64,000 nt of DNA from Ganoderma boninense (GCA_002900995.3 CM035304.1:5906134-5970133); one strand, 5' to 3'; positions 21,274-33,829 are shown, numbered from the stretch's first letter. Numbers and translations are program-made. The notes: generated by a model not told the origin, from the sequence alone.

Positions 21274-22324
21274 CATAGACTGCGAAAGCACGAAGTAAGC
21301 GGTGCAGCTTGAGCATGCACTCGGAGCGATGGAGCATCTCTTATGAAATACCTCTGTCCTTCTTTCCGCCTGTTCAGAACGAATAGAAGTCGAGGTTGGA
21401 GCTCGAAGGTGGATTTCTACTACCGCATACATCCACTCGTGAGAGCGCCTTGGCACAGAATGCACTCACCCTTCAAAGGACCTCCATCCGCTTCCGTGGC
21501 TGCTGCCGTACGTGCAACCTACGGCGCGCTTGATATCGTGCATGGAAACTTGAATATATGCTCAGCTTGCGTACGCTCCAGGATATCAAGGTGTGCAGGG
21601 CATGCTACTCGACCGGTCACGGCAACCTCAGAATGACTTGGGGAACAACGAAGGTAAGATGGTGCTCACGAGGTTCGGCGGCAGGCCCGGTCGAAGCCTA
21701 ATCAGACACTTGAGCGGCCCGTGTGGATGAGAAGATGACATGGCCGAGGATCTAGGGGGAGCACGAGAGCGAAGGGGGCCATCTGTCTATCGACTGACAG
21801 AGCTGAACGGCGTCCTTGCCAGCGACGGAGTCGATTGAATGGGGCACAAGACAGCCTTCTAGTCATCGGACGATAGATTCAAGAGAATACCCGTAGAAAG
21901 AGGTCAAGTAGCAAGGCTATCCATTCGGTTGAGCAGTCTCCCATCTCCACTAAAGACCGGTTGGGTAACCTGCTTTCGAGAGGCGGGATCTGGACGGTTG
22001 GGCAGCTGGCAGTACGCCTCGCCGACAAGGCGTGAGGAGACAGACTCTGAGCCCAACTATCCACGACGGCGTCCGGTATGTATCCAGCAGGCATAGGTAG
22101 GAGGTGTCTTTCAGCCGCAGTGAAGAGGACGGAAGAGCAAGAGGAAACAGGTTCTGCCAACGTCGCAGGAAAACAAAGTCGGGCCTGCCACGTGGTTGAT
22201 TTGAACATAACAAGTAAGTCAGGCGCCCGTGAGGCCTTTGTGGCGGCGCTTCTTCCCCGCTCTGCGCTGCGGCAGCTCATTTCCTCCCTCATCTTCATCT
22301 GCGTAGATTGCATCTACATCCTCT
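21274..22324. other. Intergenic region between divergent genes
   Basis: About 1 kb between oxygenase B (minus) and BTB1 (plus). Nothing recognisable was found beyond presumed promoter sequence. Confidence 0.5.
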
Positions 22325-23489
22325 ATGGCATCTTTTGATATGCCTGGTGAACCCCACTCGACTCTTTACTTTTTCCATGGCGACGTCGTCCTCTCCGCTT
22401 CCATCGACTCTGCTCGGTCTCGGCTCTTCCGAGTACACAAGTTTCTTTTGATGCACCACTCTACGATATTCGCGAACATGTTCGCAGACGCAACCGCTGG
22501 TCGTGACGAGGCCTATGACGGAGTGCCGATAATCAGGATGGAGGGAGATAACGCGGACGACCTGGCACAACTCCTCAACTACCTATACAATCCAACGTGA
22601 GTCTTTCTTTCCACCTCCTTTTACGCTTTGAAACTCTGACGGTACGAGTACTTATCGATACACCAATGTTATCAGCGAAATGTAGTTCAAGGGGTTTGAC
22701 CCCAGTACCCCACTCGTTGTCAGCGGCGTCATCCGCCTCGCCGACAAGTACTGCATCGACAGCTTGCGCGCGCATCTCATCAAGGTCGTCGTCTCGGACT
22801 GGCCGACCACCCTGCCGGAGTGGGACGCGTTCCAGGCCGAGATCGACGCGGTCAAGAAGCGAATCGCGATCACGAACCGCACGAAACCCGCACTCGAGTC
22901 GGATCGCCTCTGCGACCACGTCCCGGAGCCGGCCTCCGCGATCGCGTTCGCGCAGGAGTTCGGGTGCCCACAGATCCTCCCCGCCGCGTTCTACCAGCTC
23001 ATGCTGATATCGCCGAACCACAGCTGGGAGAGCGTGTGGAGGGAGGCCGGCTTGGTCGCGCGGTGGTCGCTGCTGGACAAGGACGCCCTCCGCCGGTACA
23101 TGATGGGCGTGGACAGCATCCTCCCGTACCGCCCGCTGCCGCACCAGCTCCTCAGCCCCGAATGTACCGTGCTCACGGAAGAAGATGAGCTCGATTATGA
23201 GGCCATGGAAGACTCGCCGTGCGGTGCGTTCTCAAAGATCTTGCTCGACCGCGTGTGGGCACGGACTCGGGGCAGACATGGTGGGATGAAGGCCGATCCG
23301 CTAGGCCAGCTGGAGAAGTGTGTGGAGTACGCACGATCTACAGAGCGACACTGGGAGTCGATTCCGGGGTCGTTTTGTGATCGATGCGACACTTCCATGT
23401 TCTCTCTAATGTCCTCCATGCGGCGGTGTATATGGGACAACCTGCCACAATACTTCCAGTTGGAAGTGGATGTCAGTGAATTACGATAG
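22325..23489 (+). pseudogene. BTB/POZ domain protein, copy BTB1, with an in-frame stop
   Basis: BTB domains mediate dimerisation and Cullin-3 binding; proteins of this fungal type are usually annotated as BTB-containing with no known target. Exon 1 is 22325-22596 (TLYFFHGDVVLSA, FRVHKFLLMHHSTIFANMF, LLNYLYNPT). By alignment with BTB2, exon 2 begins at 22676 after ATCAG and reads E-M-stop-F-K-G-F-D, where BTB2 has Q-M-S-F-K-R-F-D: the serine codon is TAG at 22683-22685. Downstream the frame is open to 23489 (LADKYCIDSLRAHLIKVV; ILPAAFYQLM; a CDRCDTS zinc-like pair). Exon lengths still sum to a multiple of three. Using the alternative AG at 22685 shifts the frame. So it yields either a roughly 90-residue BTB core or nothing, unless the stop is read through. 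Confidence 0.75.
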
Positions 23490-23863
23490 CGTTCTGTATT
23501 GTAGATAGAACGAGTACTGAGCTCGTGCTAGCCAACGATTCATAAGTGTACTACCAGTGAGCATATTCAACTCAAGTTGAAGTGTTCAAGTTCGGACTGC
23601 CAACGTTCCTTACGCCGAGGTTTGGCAGGGGTCGGCTGCTGAGTCCCTGTTGCATTGAGCAGGCCACTGGATCCAAGCGCCAACCATGCTCCCGCTACGT
23701 CGGGTCGTATTGCTGACTCCATGTTAGTTTTATTCACCACGATACCGTCGTAATGAGCTCACTGCAAGACGAACGACGCGGCCCAAGCCGGGGGGAGGAA
23801 CACCCAGTGCTTCTGCAACTTGTCCAGCGCATCCATGACATTCGCGGGAACTATGATGTCCAT

Positions 23864-23937
23864 GGGTCGGTGGCGTAGTTGGTTATCGCATCTGTCTAAC
23901 ACACAGAAGGTCCTCAGTTCGATCCTGGGCCGACTCA
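23864..23937 (+). tRNA. tRNA-Val (anticodon AAC)
   Basis: A full cloverleaf can be drawn: acceptor GGGTCGG with CCGACTC (one G-T pair) and discriminator A; D-arm GCG/CGC; anticodon stem TCTGT/ACAGA around the loop CTAACAC, giving anticodon AAC; variable AGGTC-type loop; T-arm CTCAG/CTGGG around TTCGATC. It is 74 bases long with no intron. It lies between BTB1 and oxygenase C. Confidence 0.92.
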
Positions 23938-23944
23938 CTATTGT

Positions 23945-23954
23945 TTTGCTTTTT
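23945..23954 (+). terminator. RNA polymerase III terminator of tRNA-Val
   Basis: TTTT followed by TTTTT begins 8 bases after the tRNA end, the normal oligo-T stop for Pol III. Confidence 0.7.
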
Positions 23955-24182
23955 GGTTCCATGTGTGAAGTGGCACTGAAGGGGAGCCTGCTTTTACCTT
24001 GCCTTCATCGTAGGACAACTCTGGCCTATTTTCATCACAACCATGCATAACATTGCAGCTCGTACTCTGAATCTGCCGCGCCTGTAGAGCACATAAACCA
24101 CCTCATCTACCGGCCCTTCACCCCAATTCTCCTACCTGACGCCGCCTCACAAACGCCAACATCACCACGTCCAATCCCCTCC

Positions 24183-25821
24183 CTAGTTAAAATGCTTCAC
24201 GGTCATCCCCGCGAGCACCTCCTCCTCGTTCCCGTCCGCCCTCTTCCTGAGCGTCGACGTCCCGTACGCGGCCGTGCGCGCCTTGCGCATCGCCTCCATC
24301 GTCGGCGCGTCCGCGTCCGCGACGCGGCGCTGCACGCCGACGCGCTGGAGGACGGGGCTCTCGACGCGCGGCACGAGCCGCACCGCGTCGTCCGCGAGCG
24401 CGAAGTAGAACACGCCGAGGCGCTCGCGGCCGCGCTGGTCCGCGGGCGGCTGCACGACGCGGTGGACCGTGCCCTTGTAGAACCCGCCCGAGAGCAGCTC
24501 CATCGCGTCGCCGATGTTCACCACCTGCAGTTGCGGGGGAGAGGGGGTGAGATGCGAGAGAGAGAGAAAGGGGGGGAGGAGAGAGGGGGAGAGGGGGGTG
24601 GACTTACGAGAGCGTTGTCGATGTGCCGGATCCAGCGCCACTTCCCGTCGTGCGAGAGGATCTGGAGCGCGGTGACGGGCTGGCTCCAGAGGATGGTGAT
24701 AGTACCAAAGTCTGCGGGGTACAGTGAACTTCGGGCCGACAACGACCGGGACACGAGGGGACAAGTATTGAGGGAGACGTACCGGTGTGGCCCTTGAGCC
24801 AGACGTTCTTCGAGTTCTTCTCATCCTCCTCCGAGCGCGGGTAACTGGCGAATTGCCATGATCGGAAAAGAAACGTCAAACGATAGCAGCACATTACACT
24901 TACTACTTCATCATACGCACTGCAAGATGGCCTGTGAGCATGCCTCAAAAATTAAGAGCGGGTGCATTAGAACTCACACCACGTCTCGCCGGGAGCCTCG
25001 AACTTGTGCATGTCCACGAATAGCTCTTCCGGCAGCTCCATCCCGAGCGCGAGAAGTCTGGCACAGGCATCACTATTCAGTTGTCTACGGAAGAGCACGC
25101 ATACATACCGCAGAATCGGGTGGAGGATGCTGTAATGGTTATATTCGGCGAAGGCACGCATTTCGGGTAGGAACGGCTGCAGCGCCTTGGGGTAGATGTC
25201 GCGACCGTAGATTTGACGGTTCACTGTAAGAGAGATGAACCTGCAAATCCAGATAGCCTGAGAAATCGTCGGACTTACTGTTGAAGTGCTCGATTTGGTC
25301 CCTAACCCCGTTGTCGATGTGCTGTATGCTGGGTCAGCGCCATCGTTGGAGAAAAACGAACGAATAAGTGGACGGTACCCAGTACTGGCGCAGCTTATAG
25401 CCGCTGTACAACCCCGTCTCCTTGAAGTTGGCCGTGAATTGCTTCTTCTCGTCTTCCGGGACCTGAGCGAAAGCGACGTCGGCGATGTCGAACATACGGT
25501 CCCTCTACCCTTCTCGGTAAGTGCTCATATCTATCCACTCGGACAGGGCAAATAACATACCTGAGGTTGAGTCAAGCCGTGGTTTATGATGTAAACGAAG
25601 CCGTGAGTGTGCATCCCGTCTCGCATCGCAGGAGCGAGCTCGGCACGTCCCTCAGGAGTTCCCACTTTCGAGAAGTCGATGATGGGAAGGTCGGCCCATT
25701 CCACTGTCGAAAGGCTGTTAGAAGCACGAGACGGAAGGAGGAGTGATGAGGGCTTACAATCTTCTTTGGTGACCGGGGCTGGGACGTAGCGCGGCGCGTA
25801 CGGAATGGTTGGGGCAGGCAT
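24183..25821 (-). CDS. 2OG-Fe(II) oxygenase, copy C
   Basis: Same family as copy A, and it keeps the fullest intron set. Exons: 25821-25758, 25703-25561, 25504-25379, 25321-25279, 25223-25109, 25057-24978, 24919-24904 (16 bases), 24844-24783, 24711-24608, 24524-24183, which sum to 1095 bases and 364 residues. The start MPAPTIPYAPRYVPAP matches the paralogues. DIOX_N block: VEWADLPIIDFSKVG to GFVYIINHG. Iron ligands: HTD in WLKGHTDFGTITILW and His in FYKGTVHRVVQPPADQRG. The tail ends TVKHFN. TATAAG at 25901-25906 is 80 bases upstream. The second-last intron is an almost pure pyrimidine tract on the coding strand. No defect is visible, so it should be an active enzyme of unknown substrate. Confidence 0.9.
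24536..24600 (+). repeat. Homopurine (GA/G) tract within an intron of copy C
   Basis: About 65 bases of nearly uninterrupted G and A on the plus strand, which is a polypyrimidine run on the coding strand just downstream of the donor at 24607. Low-complexity slippage sequence. Confidence 0.75.
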
Positions 25822-25900
25822 GATGTCTACCACACTAATATGCAGCGACAACCTGGGACTCTAGCAATGGATGGGAGTGGACGCAGATAGCTTTCACCAG

Positions 25901-25906
25901 CTTATA
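25901..25906 (-). promoter_or_regulatory. TATA-like element of oxygenase C
   Basis: TATAAG on the minus strand, 80 bases before the ATG at 25821. Confidence 0.5.
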
Positions 25907-25909
25907 TCC

Positions 25910-28900
25910 GTACCCGATTGCCTTCGCGAAGCGACGAGGATGCGAATGCGAAGAGAAACATGGATCGTGGGGACATGGTCTCCGCATGAGAAGCCGGTCT
26001 ATTAATCGACATGGTGCTGTCCTGTGACTGGTAGCCGTGGCATTGAACCGTGAAAGTGCCACCGCTGTCGGCCAACTAAGTTAGCTCATGATATCGCACC
26101 GTCCGAATGGGATACGTGCCGCACTTCCCTCGAGCTTTGCAAAGCAGGAAGGAGGCCGGGAGGTTTAGAGTGGTCAGCCTGTCCGACTAACATGCCTCAT
26201 CGTGTCTGCGCCTCGTCAGTGAGCGGAGCTCCGTTCACAAAGGATCCGTCGGCCGCTGATAATACCTCGGACGCACTGGAGCAATATTGACACCCTATGC
26301 GGCCTCGGATGCCTGGGGATCTGGCTGAGGGAATGCATTGAAAGGGAGCTTTCACGCGAGTCGACCCGTATGCGCTGTGCCGCCGAGAAGCATGCCTGCT
26401 GGTGGTGAAAGTTACTGAATGCGAATTTTGGACCATAAGGAGTGCTTACTTGTAGGTAGCATGGGCGTATCGCGAAATTGAGAGGTGCGGCACTTTGGAT
26501 AAGCACTGTACTCGTACGGAGATGGCGCGGTTGCACTGAGACCCCGATGATCAGGTGACTAGAAGGACCCCGAAAGACGAGATAGTCGCCTCTCTCAGTT
26601 GCTAGCGCTGGCAAAACAACCTTGACTCGAAACCGAATGTTCAACGCTCAGTACTAGCAGTTCTCGAACATAAGGACGCGGCAGTCCCCATGGGAACTCC
26701 TCAAATCTCCCTGCTTCCACTCACAACGGACGTTTACAGCATTTCTCCCATTGGAGCAACTTGAACCCTGCCTTGATATGGGACTAGCAGTTTCCCGTGC
26801 CGTTGCCCCGGAAAAGGAGTTTTCGGCCTGGCAGGCTTGAGCCTCTCAATTAGTATTTACAGCTTATTTGATATATACAATAATGTCTATCCAGAAGGTG
26901 GAAGGTCGAGTCTCGAGACTTGAAACGGACGTAAGCAGCAGCGACATGCGTGCCATGTTCAGCCAACATAGCTTCAGTGGCTACCACTTGACTAAACCCT
27001 CCTGCGCACATCGGCCGGGCTGTCGCCCGCCATCAATGCTCCGTGCCCTTCTGGAGTGTGCATGAGTGGCTGGGTGGCACCGTCAGGAAATTGAATAGAG
27101 AACGCACCTCCTGAAGTTCTCGGTCGCTCCGACCTGGAATGGGTGGCGAAGTTCATGAGGAGCTGTGCCTCACAATGTGGACGTACCAAGCATGAAAGTT
27201 GCCATATGCAGAACCTGTTACTCAGTCATTGGCTCACCTTCTTCCACTCCGGAAGTGTCTGACCGACCATCATCCCGACATCAGTACATCCTCTGGTATG
27301 GCCGTCCCATCGACCACTACAGAATATGCGTAAGAATGAAGGACACATATACCACGGTATATGTCACGGGTAGCTCGCCGTTCATTGAAGTTGCATGCAA
27401 TATATGCCATAGTGCAGGTGGACGATTAGATGGCAGAATAGTCAGCGACACAGATGTGGCCACATGTTCCCCTATTCCCGCAGCAACGCTAGGCTTTGGC
27501 TTGGGGAACGGCGAGGGAAAACGACGCACAACGACACTAAACTCATCTGGAGGTGTCAGTGACTCAGTGGCGGAGACACATACACCTTAGACGTACCCTA
27601 ACAATGCTGTTTGACCCCTGCCGCAATCCTGCCCGCGACATTAGGCCTCGTCCATCCGCCGAAGTCTTCTTGAATAACCGTGGGAGTCACCTATGTGATG
27701 GACGGTGTCCCTCTGCTACGCTGGATCAGACTCGTAGTCAACGTGGCAGCAAAATGTAGTGGCAGACACGTCGGCATACACTCACCTGAGGGTCCGTAGG
27801 AAAGACAGCTGCCCCGGAAGAGATTCTTCAAGCGAAAGTTTTCAAGAGAAAGCCAGCGAAGAGAAAGAAGGTAGCAGGGCGGGCGTCGCGATCGTGGTGG
27901 ATCATGGTCGGATGGGGCAGACCCTTGCATGCGTCGCCTGCCAGTCGCCAGTCATCTTTGGCGCCGCAAGCACCGCATAAGCGCTCAGGCCACATCTTGA
28001 GTCGAACTTACCAACTTACCGCCATTGTGTGATGCTCGGGCCTTAGAATAAGAGATAAAACCATGCGTAAAAGCATGGTAAATCGTGGACTCGTCAACAT
28101 GACTGGAGCAGGAGCCTGGATCGGAGGCGCGAAGGAGGAGCTTCGTGGTTGGTAGCTGTCGGAGTTGTCGGCGTCAGGTGAGGGAGCGCTTCTGCATCTG
28201 CCGAAAATTGCCTTTTTCGGAATCAAAACCTTGCTTTTCTATAGAAGATAACAGTTAAGTGTGATCTTCTCGGTAGGCCGAATCGTCCCTGCTTCGAAGG
28301 TTACTTTCTACTCATTTATCGGTGTTCCCATTTCTTAGTGCTAAACAGATTCTACACAGGAATCACTGTAAACAGGCTTACTACCCCGGGATAGAATTAG
28401 GGTTTGAGTGCCTATCCGAATTGACAGAGTCGGCGTCACTGACTCGGAGTCACAAGCCCACCAACATGCTTCTGCTGTACGCCGCCGTGAGTCTGTTCCA
28501 GTGTATGCAACTGTTGCTGATATGATGAAGTTCCCAGGAAATGCTAGAACCAGTGTCACCACTCCTTCTGGGTGCAGAAACTGCTGTTTCTCTCCCTTCC
28601 ATTGAAGGCATGAGGACGATGCGCTGGTAGATGGCTTCTTCGCTTCGGGATGCTCGGAGTTTACTTGCCCAGAATGGGAGGCATATTTCTGTAAGCTGTT
28701 TTGCTGTCTTTCCCGCCTTTCTTATCGCGATCGTGCTGAATTTTCCTCCAGGTGGCCGACGTTCCCTTTGAACACCCACCCCCTCGTCCCTCGCTCCAAC
28801 TCTCTGTCTTCTCCGTCGCTGAACTTCGCACAAGCGAATAATCGGGGTTCTTTCTATTGTCGGGAGGAGGAGCTATCAGAGCCGGCGTGACGTGAAGGCT

Positions 28901-29084
28901 CCGACCACACGATGTCTCCTGACTCCAGACGGTCAAGTGGTACGTCGCCCTCATTCGGCTATCTTTCTCAAAGACGGACGCCTTATATCGTAGGATGGGT
29001 ACAACGACCACCGCGGGCCACTTCTGAACACTCAAGCGAGTCGAAGAGTGCGGCTCATCCAGCTAACCACTCCACGTTACTCTC
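25910..29084. other. 3.2 kb gene-poor stretch
   Basis: Only short open frames on both strands with no recognisable domain. Codon usage lacks the C/G-rich third positions of the genes around it. It probably contains decayed genes or transposon remains; nothing can be named. Confidence 0.45.
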
Positions 29085-30200
29085 ATGATCGCCTCCGCAG
29101 CTCTCGCGCCTTCAGTGGCTTTCCTGACCCCAATCGTAGGCGCCGAGGAGACGTTGACCTTCCACGTTCCCCCCGAGGCCAGCCTCTGCCTCCCTGTCAA
29201 CCTCACATGGACAGGCGGGATTCCCCCGTACAGGCTCGACTTCGAGCCCTCCTTCAACGGGTTTCCAAACGTCACCGCGAACGAGCGCGAAACAGGCATC
29301 CAAACCACCTGGTTCGTCTGGACCCCCGACTTTCCCGCGGGGTCGAGGCTGGAGATCAACGTCATCGGGAGCGGCTCCTCTCCTTCTTCTGGCGGCTTCA
29401 TGGACGTGCTCTGAGGCTTGGAATCGAGCTGTTTGAATGCGGAGCCGACCACCACAACGCCTCCTTCGTCATTATTACCTTCCGCAAATGGTTTCCCCAC
29501 ATCTGAAGTGGGCCAGGCTACCGCGACGTCTTCGCCAATTATTCCTGTATCCCACACCGGGAGTTTGGGAAAAGGAGCATTGGTAGGCATCACGGGCGCT
29601 GCGTGCATCGTGGGCGTCGGGTTCATCGTCCTCGTCGCCTGGTATCTCTTCGGGCACAGGAACCACATCCAAAGACCAAGTACGTATTCCTCCTCTCTGT
29701 TCCCTCTTCATCCCAACGCTGACGTGATCATTGGTCCGATATTCACAGCAAGAGGCTCCTACCGAAACATTGTCACATCCGCATCCGCGGTGCCCTCCTT
29801 AGCCTATCTTTCCACGCTCCTCTCCGTCGACCCCAGCGCGCTCGAGCCGCTCACTCTCCCCCATACATCGCCCTTCGACCACTCCTCTGACCCTCTCCCG
29901 GCCCACGACCGCGAACCGCCTCACGATTTCGTCCCATCCAAGCCCATAACACGCCTCTCCCCACTCCACGCCGCCGAGAACAAGGACGGCATCCCCGATA
30001 TCTCGGCCATGAACGAGAGACCTAGGGGCATAGCCGAGCCGATGTTCGTCGCCCATCCTGAACCCGCAGTGCAGCTCTCGCCCTCGCTCGGGGCGATCAT
30101 GCAACGCAGCCGTGGACTCATTAGTAGGCTTTCGGACGCTGGGTCGTCAGACGTCGCGAGCAACATGACACCGCCGCCTCCGTATGAGGACCCCGTGTAG
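29085..30200 (+). pseudogene. WTGG-PY family membrane protein, copy J2, with an in-frame TGA
   Basis: A signal-like start (MIASAALAPSVAFLTPIVGA) leads to the ectodomain TFHVPPEASLCLPVNLTWTGG, then IPPYRLDFEP to GSGSSPSSGGFMDVL, and a TGA at 29412-29414. The same frame resumes at once (SSCLNAEPTT...), crosses a membrane span (ALVGITGAACIVGVGFIVLV) and, after an intron at 29680-29748, continues to the tail end MTPPPPYEDPV. Neighbour J3 has Ser-Ser codons at the TGA position, so a single substitution explains it. Outcomes could be a dead gene, a soluble secreted ectodomain of about 109 residues, or read-through. An upstream exon like that of J3 was not found. J2 and J3 are tandem duplicates, near-identical around the WTGG core. 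Confidence 0.75.
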
Positions 30201-32304
30201 GGGACCTGAGCCCAGTTGTGGATGGCGAAGGGCCCACAAGATATCTGGATATCTGATGCCAATTCAATGATCTATAAAATAAACAAAACTGTTCAGAGTG
30301 CAGTTTCGGACATCTGAGCTTATGTACCAGACTCTAATACTTTGCTGGCTGGATTTCCACGTTTGTTCTAACCAGTTCGAACATATAAATATTAGCAGCT
30401 ATTAGCCTCAGCGAGATCACGAAGCAATCATATGGCATCCAAGTTGAAGGCGGTCTTCGCGTCGACGCAGAGCCCTTCCACGCGACTGGGCAATCCAAGA
30501 TGCCTCTTCTGACAGCCATACACAGTAAGCTCGTTCCGCGGACTCATAATGCGATGCCGCCTGACATGATTCAATCAAATGCTCCCTCCCCTCTGGCGCT
30601 GAACCTTTTACAGGACGAACACGACCCCTCTGTTTCCATTCTGGCCGTCATCGGACGCGCATACTCACCGACGATGGCTCTTCAACGTCTCCCTGGCATG
30701 GGACTCCAGCCTGGGAGTTAAGCTCCCCGGCTCCCTTCTCTTTCAATCACGATTCTCCACTGCACCCTTTACGCCGTCCGAACAGCACTCGTGGTCTGCA
30801 TTACTTTTGCTACTGTACTTGCAGCCCCGTCCGTAGCGGCCGATACTCCGTTGACCCATGTCGCATGTTCGAATACCGATGAAGGCTGTCTGCAGTCACT
30901 ACTCTTGGACACCGAAAATCTCCCAGTGCTTCTGCGCCGAATGAGATGTTTATTTCACTATCCTCCGGAAAGCATAACGACTGGTAGTAAGATGACTGGT
31001 AGTAAGACGCGGACTCCGAGGTCACCGCACCGGGTTCGCAGATGCGTGCGTACTCAAGGCGCTAATGGAGGCTAATGGCGCCGTTGATAATGCGCAGTTG
31101 CCAACGCTTCTTGTCCACCTCTGCCACCTCGTCTTTGCTCGCCTGCCTGTTGACACACTCTTTTCTCCCACAAGGCGTGCGAAACATCTCACTAGGGCGA
31201 ACTTATGAATGATATCTACTCATGGAGGAGGACGGAGGACGTACCAGCTACCCATCACAACTTATCAGCCGAATCCAACCCCAGGCGTCATGAACTCAGA
31301 GTTCGGGCCCGGTAGCATGCTTCTGTCGCGCGCCATGAACTCCTTCTGTGGACGTTGTTGCATCTGGTATGATCCAATCCGTTCCATCCTCTGTCTAGTA
31401 AGTTCGGAGGAGCACTTGATGTCGCGCGGACGACCGCTCTTCTTGCACATGAGGCCGAAATCATGGGGACGTTTCAGCAGATAATCGGCGACGTTTCCGC
31501 TACCTGGGACTCTGATTCTACCTGCAAGACATATTACGCGTCTACTCCAGTAGCTGTAGTACGATCGTGGCGCAAAGCTGGCCTGGATTCCCCTCGTCCA
31601 TCATCGTCCATCTCGTTCTTCCTGTTTTGACTCCAGGCTTCAATGGATGCAAACCTGACAAGCCCTTTGCTACACCCCTCCGCTACCATGAAGGACAATA
31701 CGTCGCCCGCCTTTTGCTGGAAGCACCCAAATCTCATGCTATCCGGGGGGCCGCGGAGGCTCCGTCGTCCACGAATCGGAGTCCAGGCCCACCACCACGC
31801 TTCATGTTCCTGCCGTGAGTTTGTTCTGTGGCCTGTGATACGATCCAATTCAATCCCAGACTCAATCTTTAGGCCTGAGATCTGAACCTTGTATGTACAG
31901 TATTACGGCGCGAGAACGACCGCTCTGCCGCCACCAGTGGACGCTGGGGCCCCGCGGGATCGGGACGCGCTATAGCCCTCGGATGCCCTTCTGACTGCCG
32001 GATGCTTGGAACCTAAATCTACTTGGACAGCCTGGGAGCGGAGATTCTGGAGTCTGGAAGCTCCCCGAGTGCTGTATCTTTGCATCTTTCCCCACCCCGC
32101 TTGCTACTAATCGCGATTCCACTAGGCTCACCCTTACGCCGTGGTCGACGCCCCCTTGACCTGACGTCGTCCTCCTCGTCGCTGTTGGGTCGCCCTCGAC
32201 TGTAGATCCTCTGTGTCTATAGTCGCGCGAAGAGGGCTTCTTCGTGCCACCCTCTCGTGTATAGGCTTGAATTCACTCACTCCAGGAGATCTGTCGGACT
32301 CGAC
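30201..32304. other. 2.1 kb region between J2 and J3
   Basis: No gene recognised. Several short blocks near 28460, 31315 and 31800 resemble one another weakly (each has CATGYTTCTG and CTGTT words), which may be traces of old duplicates, but no coding sequence survives. Confidence 0.4.
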
Positions 32305-33829
32305 ATGGAAGTGGAAACATCACGTTCGGCCAGCCCATCCAGCGGCATCCATCGCGCGATGGACACCGATTCCACACGATCGAGCCGTACGTGTCCATCC
32401 ATCCCTCCCTCTTCGATCCCATCCCCCGACGCCTAACATTGTATTATTACTGCATGTTCAGGAGAGCCAGCGCAGGGCATAGTTGCGGACTTAAGCACAT
32501 CGCGCGGCGCAGCTCAACGTGCCAGTAAACGCAATCACCCTACTGCTGCTACGCTTCGATCCACGCTTCTCTCCGCAGCAGCGCACTGGACCCTGGTGCT
32601 GTGCGCAGCAATAACCCTTGTACCACTCGCGAACGCCGAGGTTACATTGACTTTCCACGTCCCGCCCGTGGTCACCCTCTGCCTCCCCGTCAACTTCACA
32701 TGGACAGGCGGGATTCCCCCGTACAGGCTCGACGTCGAGCCCTCAATCAATGGATTTCCAAACACCTCCGCGAACGAGCGCAACATAAGCATCCAAACCA
32801 CCTGGGTCCTCTGGACCCCCGACTTTCCCGCGGGGTCGACGCTAGAGATCCAAGTCGTAGGGAGTGGCTTTTCTCCCTCCGCTGGCGGCTTCGCGAACGT
32901 CTCTTCGAGCTCGGACACCAGTTGCTTGGCCACGGCATCGACAGCCGCGCCGTCGACGACGTCATCTCCTGCATCCTCGTCGACGTCGGCGGGCGGGCTC
33001 ATGACTCCTGTCGATCAACCCTCCGCGACACCTTCACCCGCCGTCCTCGCGTCCTCCGGGGGCGGGCTGAGCAAAGGAGCCGTCGCGGGAATCGCAGTGG
33101 CGGCTGTCCTCATCGGTATCGGGCTGATCGCCTTCGCCATATGGTACACCCGCCGTCGCAAGAGCCGCATCCAACAACCAGGTACGTCCGTCGACCTGGT
33201 GTTGCTGTTGTATAATGGGTGCTTACACTCAACGAACAGAAAAGGGATACGACCGGAGCATCGTCTCTCCTGCGCTCTCCGACGATGCGCCCACCGTTCC
33301 CTACTCGGGCATGTCCTCCACGCTCCTCTCCGTGGACCCCAACAAGCTCTACGCATTCTCCACCCCGCCCACCTCCATCATCGGCTCCAGCTCCTCCGGA
33401 TCCCCCGACGAGCGTGAGCGCGACCCCCTGCGCCCGACACCGTACCTTGTCCCCCGCGAGTCTGCGACGGACTCGATGTCGGAGATCCGCAAGGGCAAGG
33501 GCCAGAAACACGCGCGCGAGCTCTCAAACGAGAGCGCCGCGAACCTGTCGACGACCACGTCGGACCTGCGCGCGACGTCTGCGAGCCCATCCCAGCTCGG
33601 CTCCTCCGCCGACGGCCAGGACGACGCCGACAGTCGCGATATCCTGCGGTTCGACGCCGATGGCGCGGCACGCCTGTCACTGTCGCTGGGGTCCGCGATC
33701 GGGGGCAGCCTTGGGCTTGGTGCGTTCTCGGACATCGGCGCGTCAGACATGGGGAGCAACTCGGCCGAGGCGACGCTGCCCCCGCCGTACGCGAACTACA
33801 TGGGGGGTGCGCGAATCGAGGAGGCATGA
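32305..33829 (+). CDS. WTGG-PY family single-pass membrane protein, copy J3
   Basis: Exons 32305-32386, 32462-33181 and 33240-33829 total 1392 bases, 463 residues. About 70 residues precede the hydrophobic leader (WTLVLCAAITLVPLANA), so the leader is either a late signal peptide or the start is further in. The ectodomain core reads NFTWTGGIPPYRLDVEP; sequons (NTSANERNIS) follow; a Ser/Thr-rich stalk leads to the membrane span GAVAGIAVAAVLIGIGLIAFAIW and the basic RRRKSRIQQ stop. The intracellular tail is rich in Ser, Asp and Pro and ends LPPPYANYMGGARIEEA, with a PPxY motif 13 residues from the end. The intron after the basic stretch matches J1 and J2. No known catalytic domain is visible; a sensor, adaptor or wall-linked role is inference only. 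Confidence 0.78.

Noticed and set aside
22597..23007. Long open frame rich in Ser/Arg overlapping BTB1
   Set aside because: It is the shifted frame of the GC-rich BTB1 exon; the BTB reading is supported by four paralogues.
28740..28800. A VADVPFEH-like translation resembling exon 3 of the oxygenases
   Set aside because: The match is only about nine residues after a possible AG, with no flanking family sequence and a different continuation; probably chance.
28460..31830. Weakly similar blocks with CATGYTTCTG words near 28460, 31315 and 31800
   Set aside because: Similarity is short and patchy; not enough to call a repeat family without an alignment.
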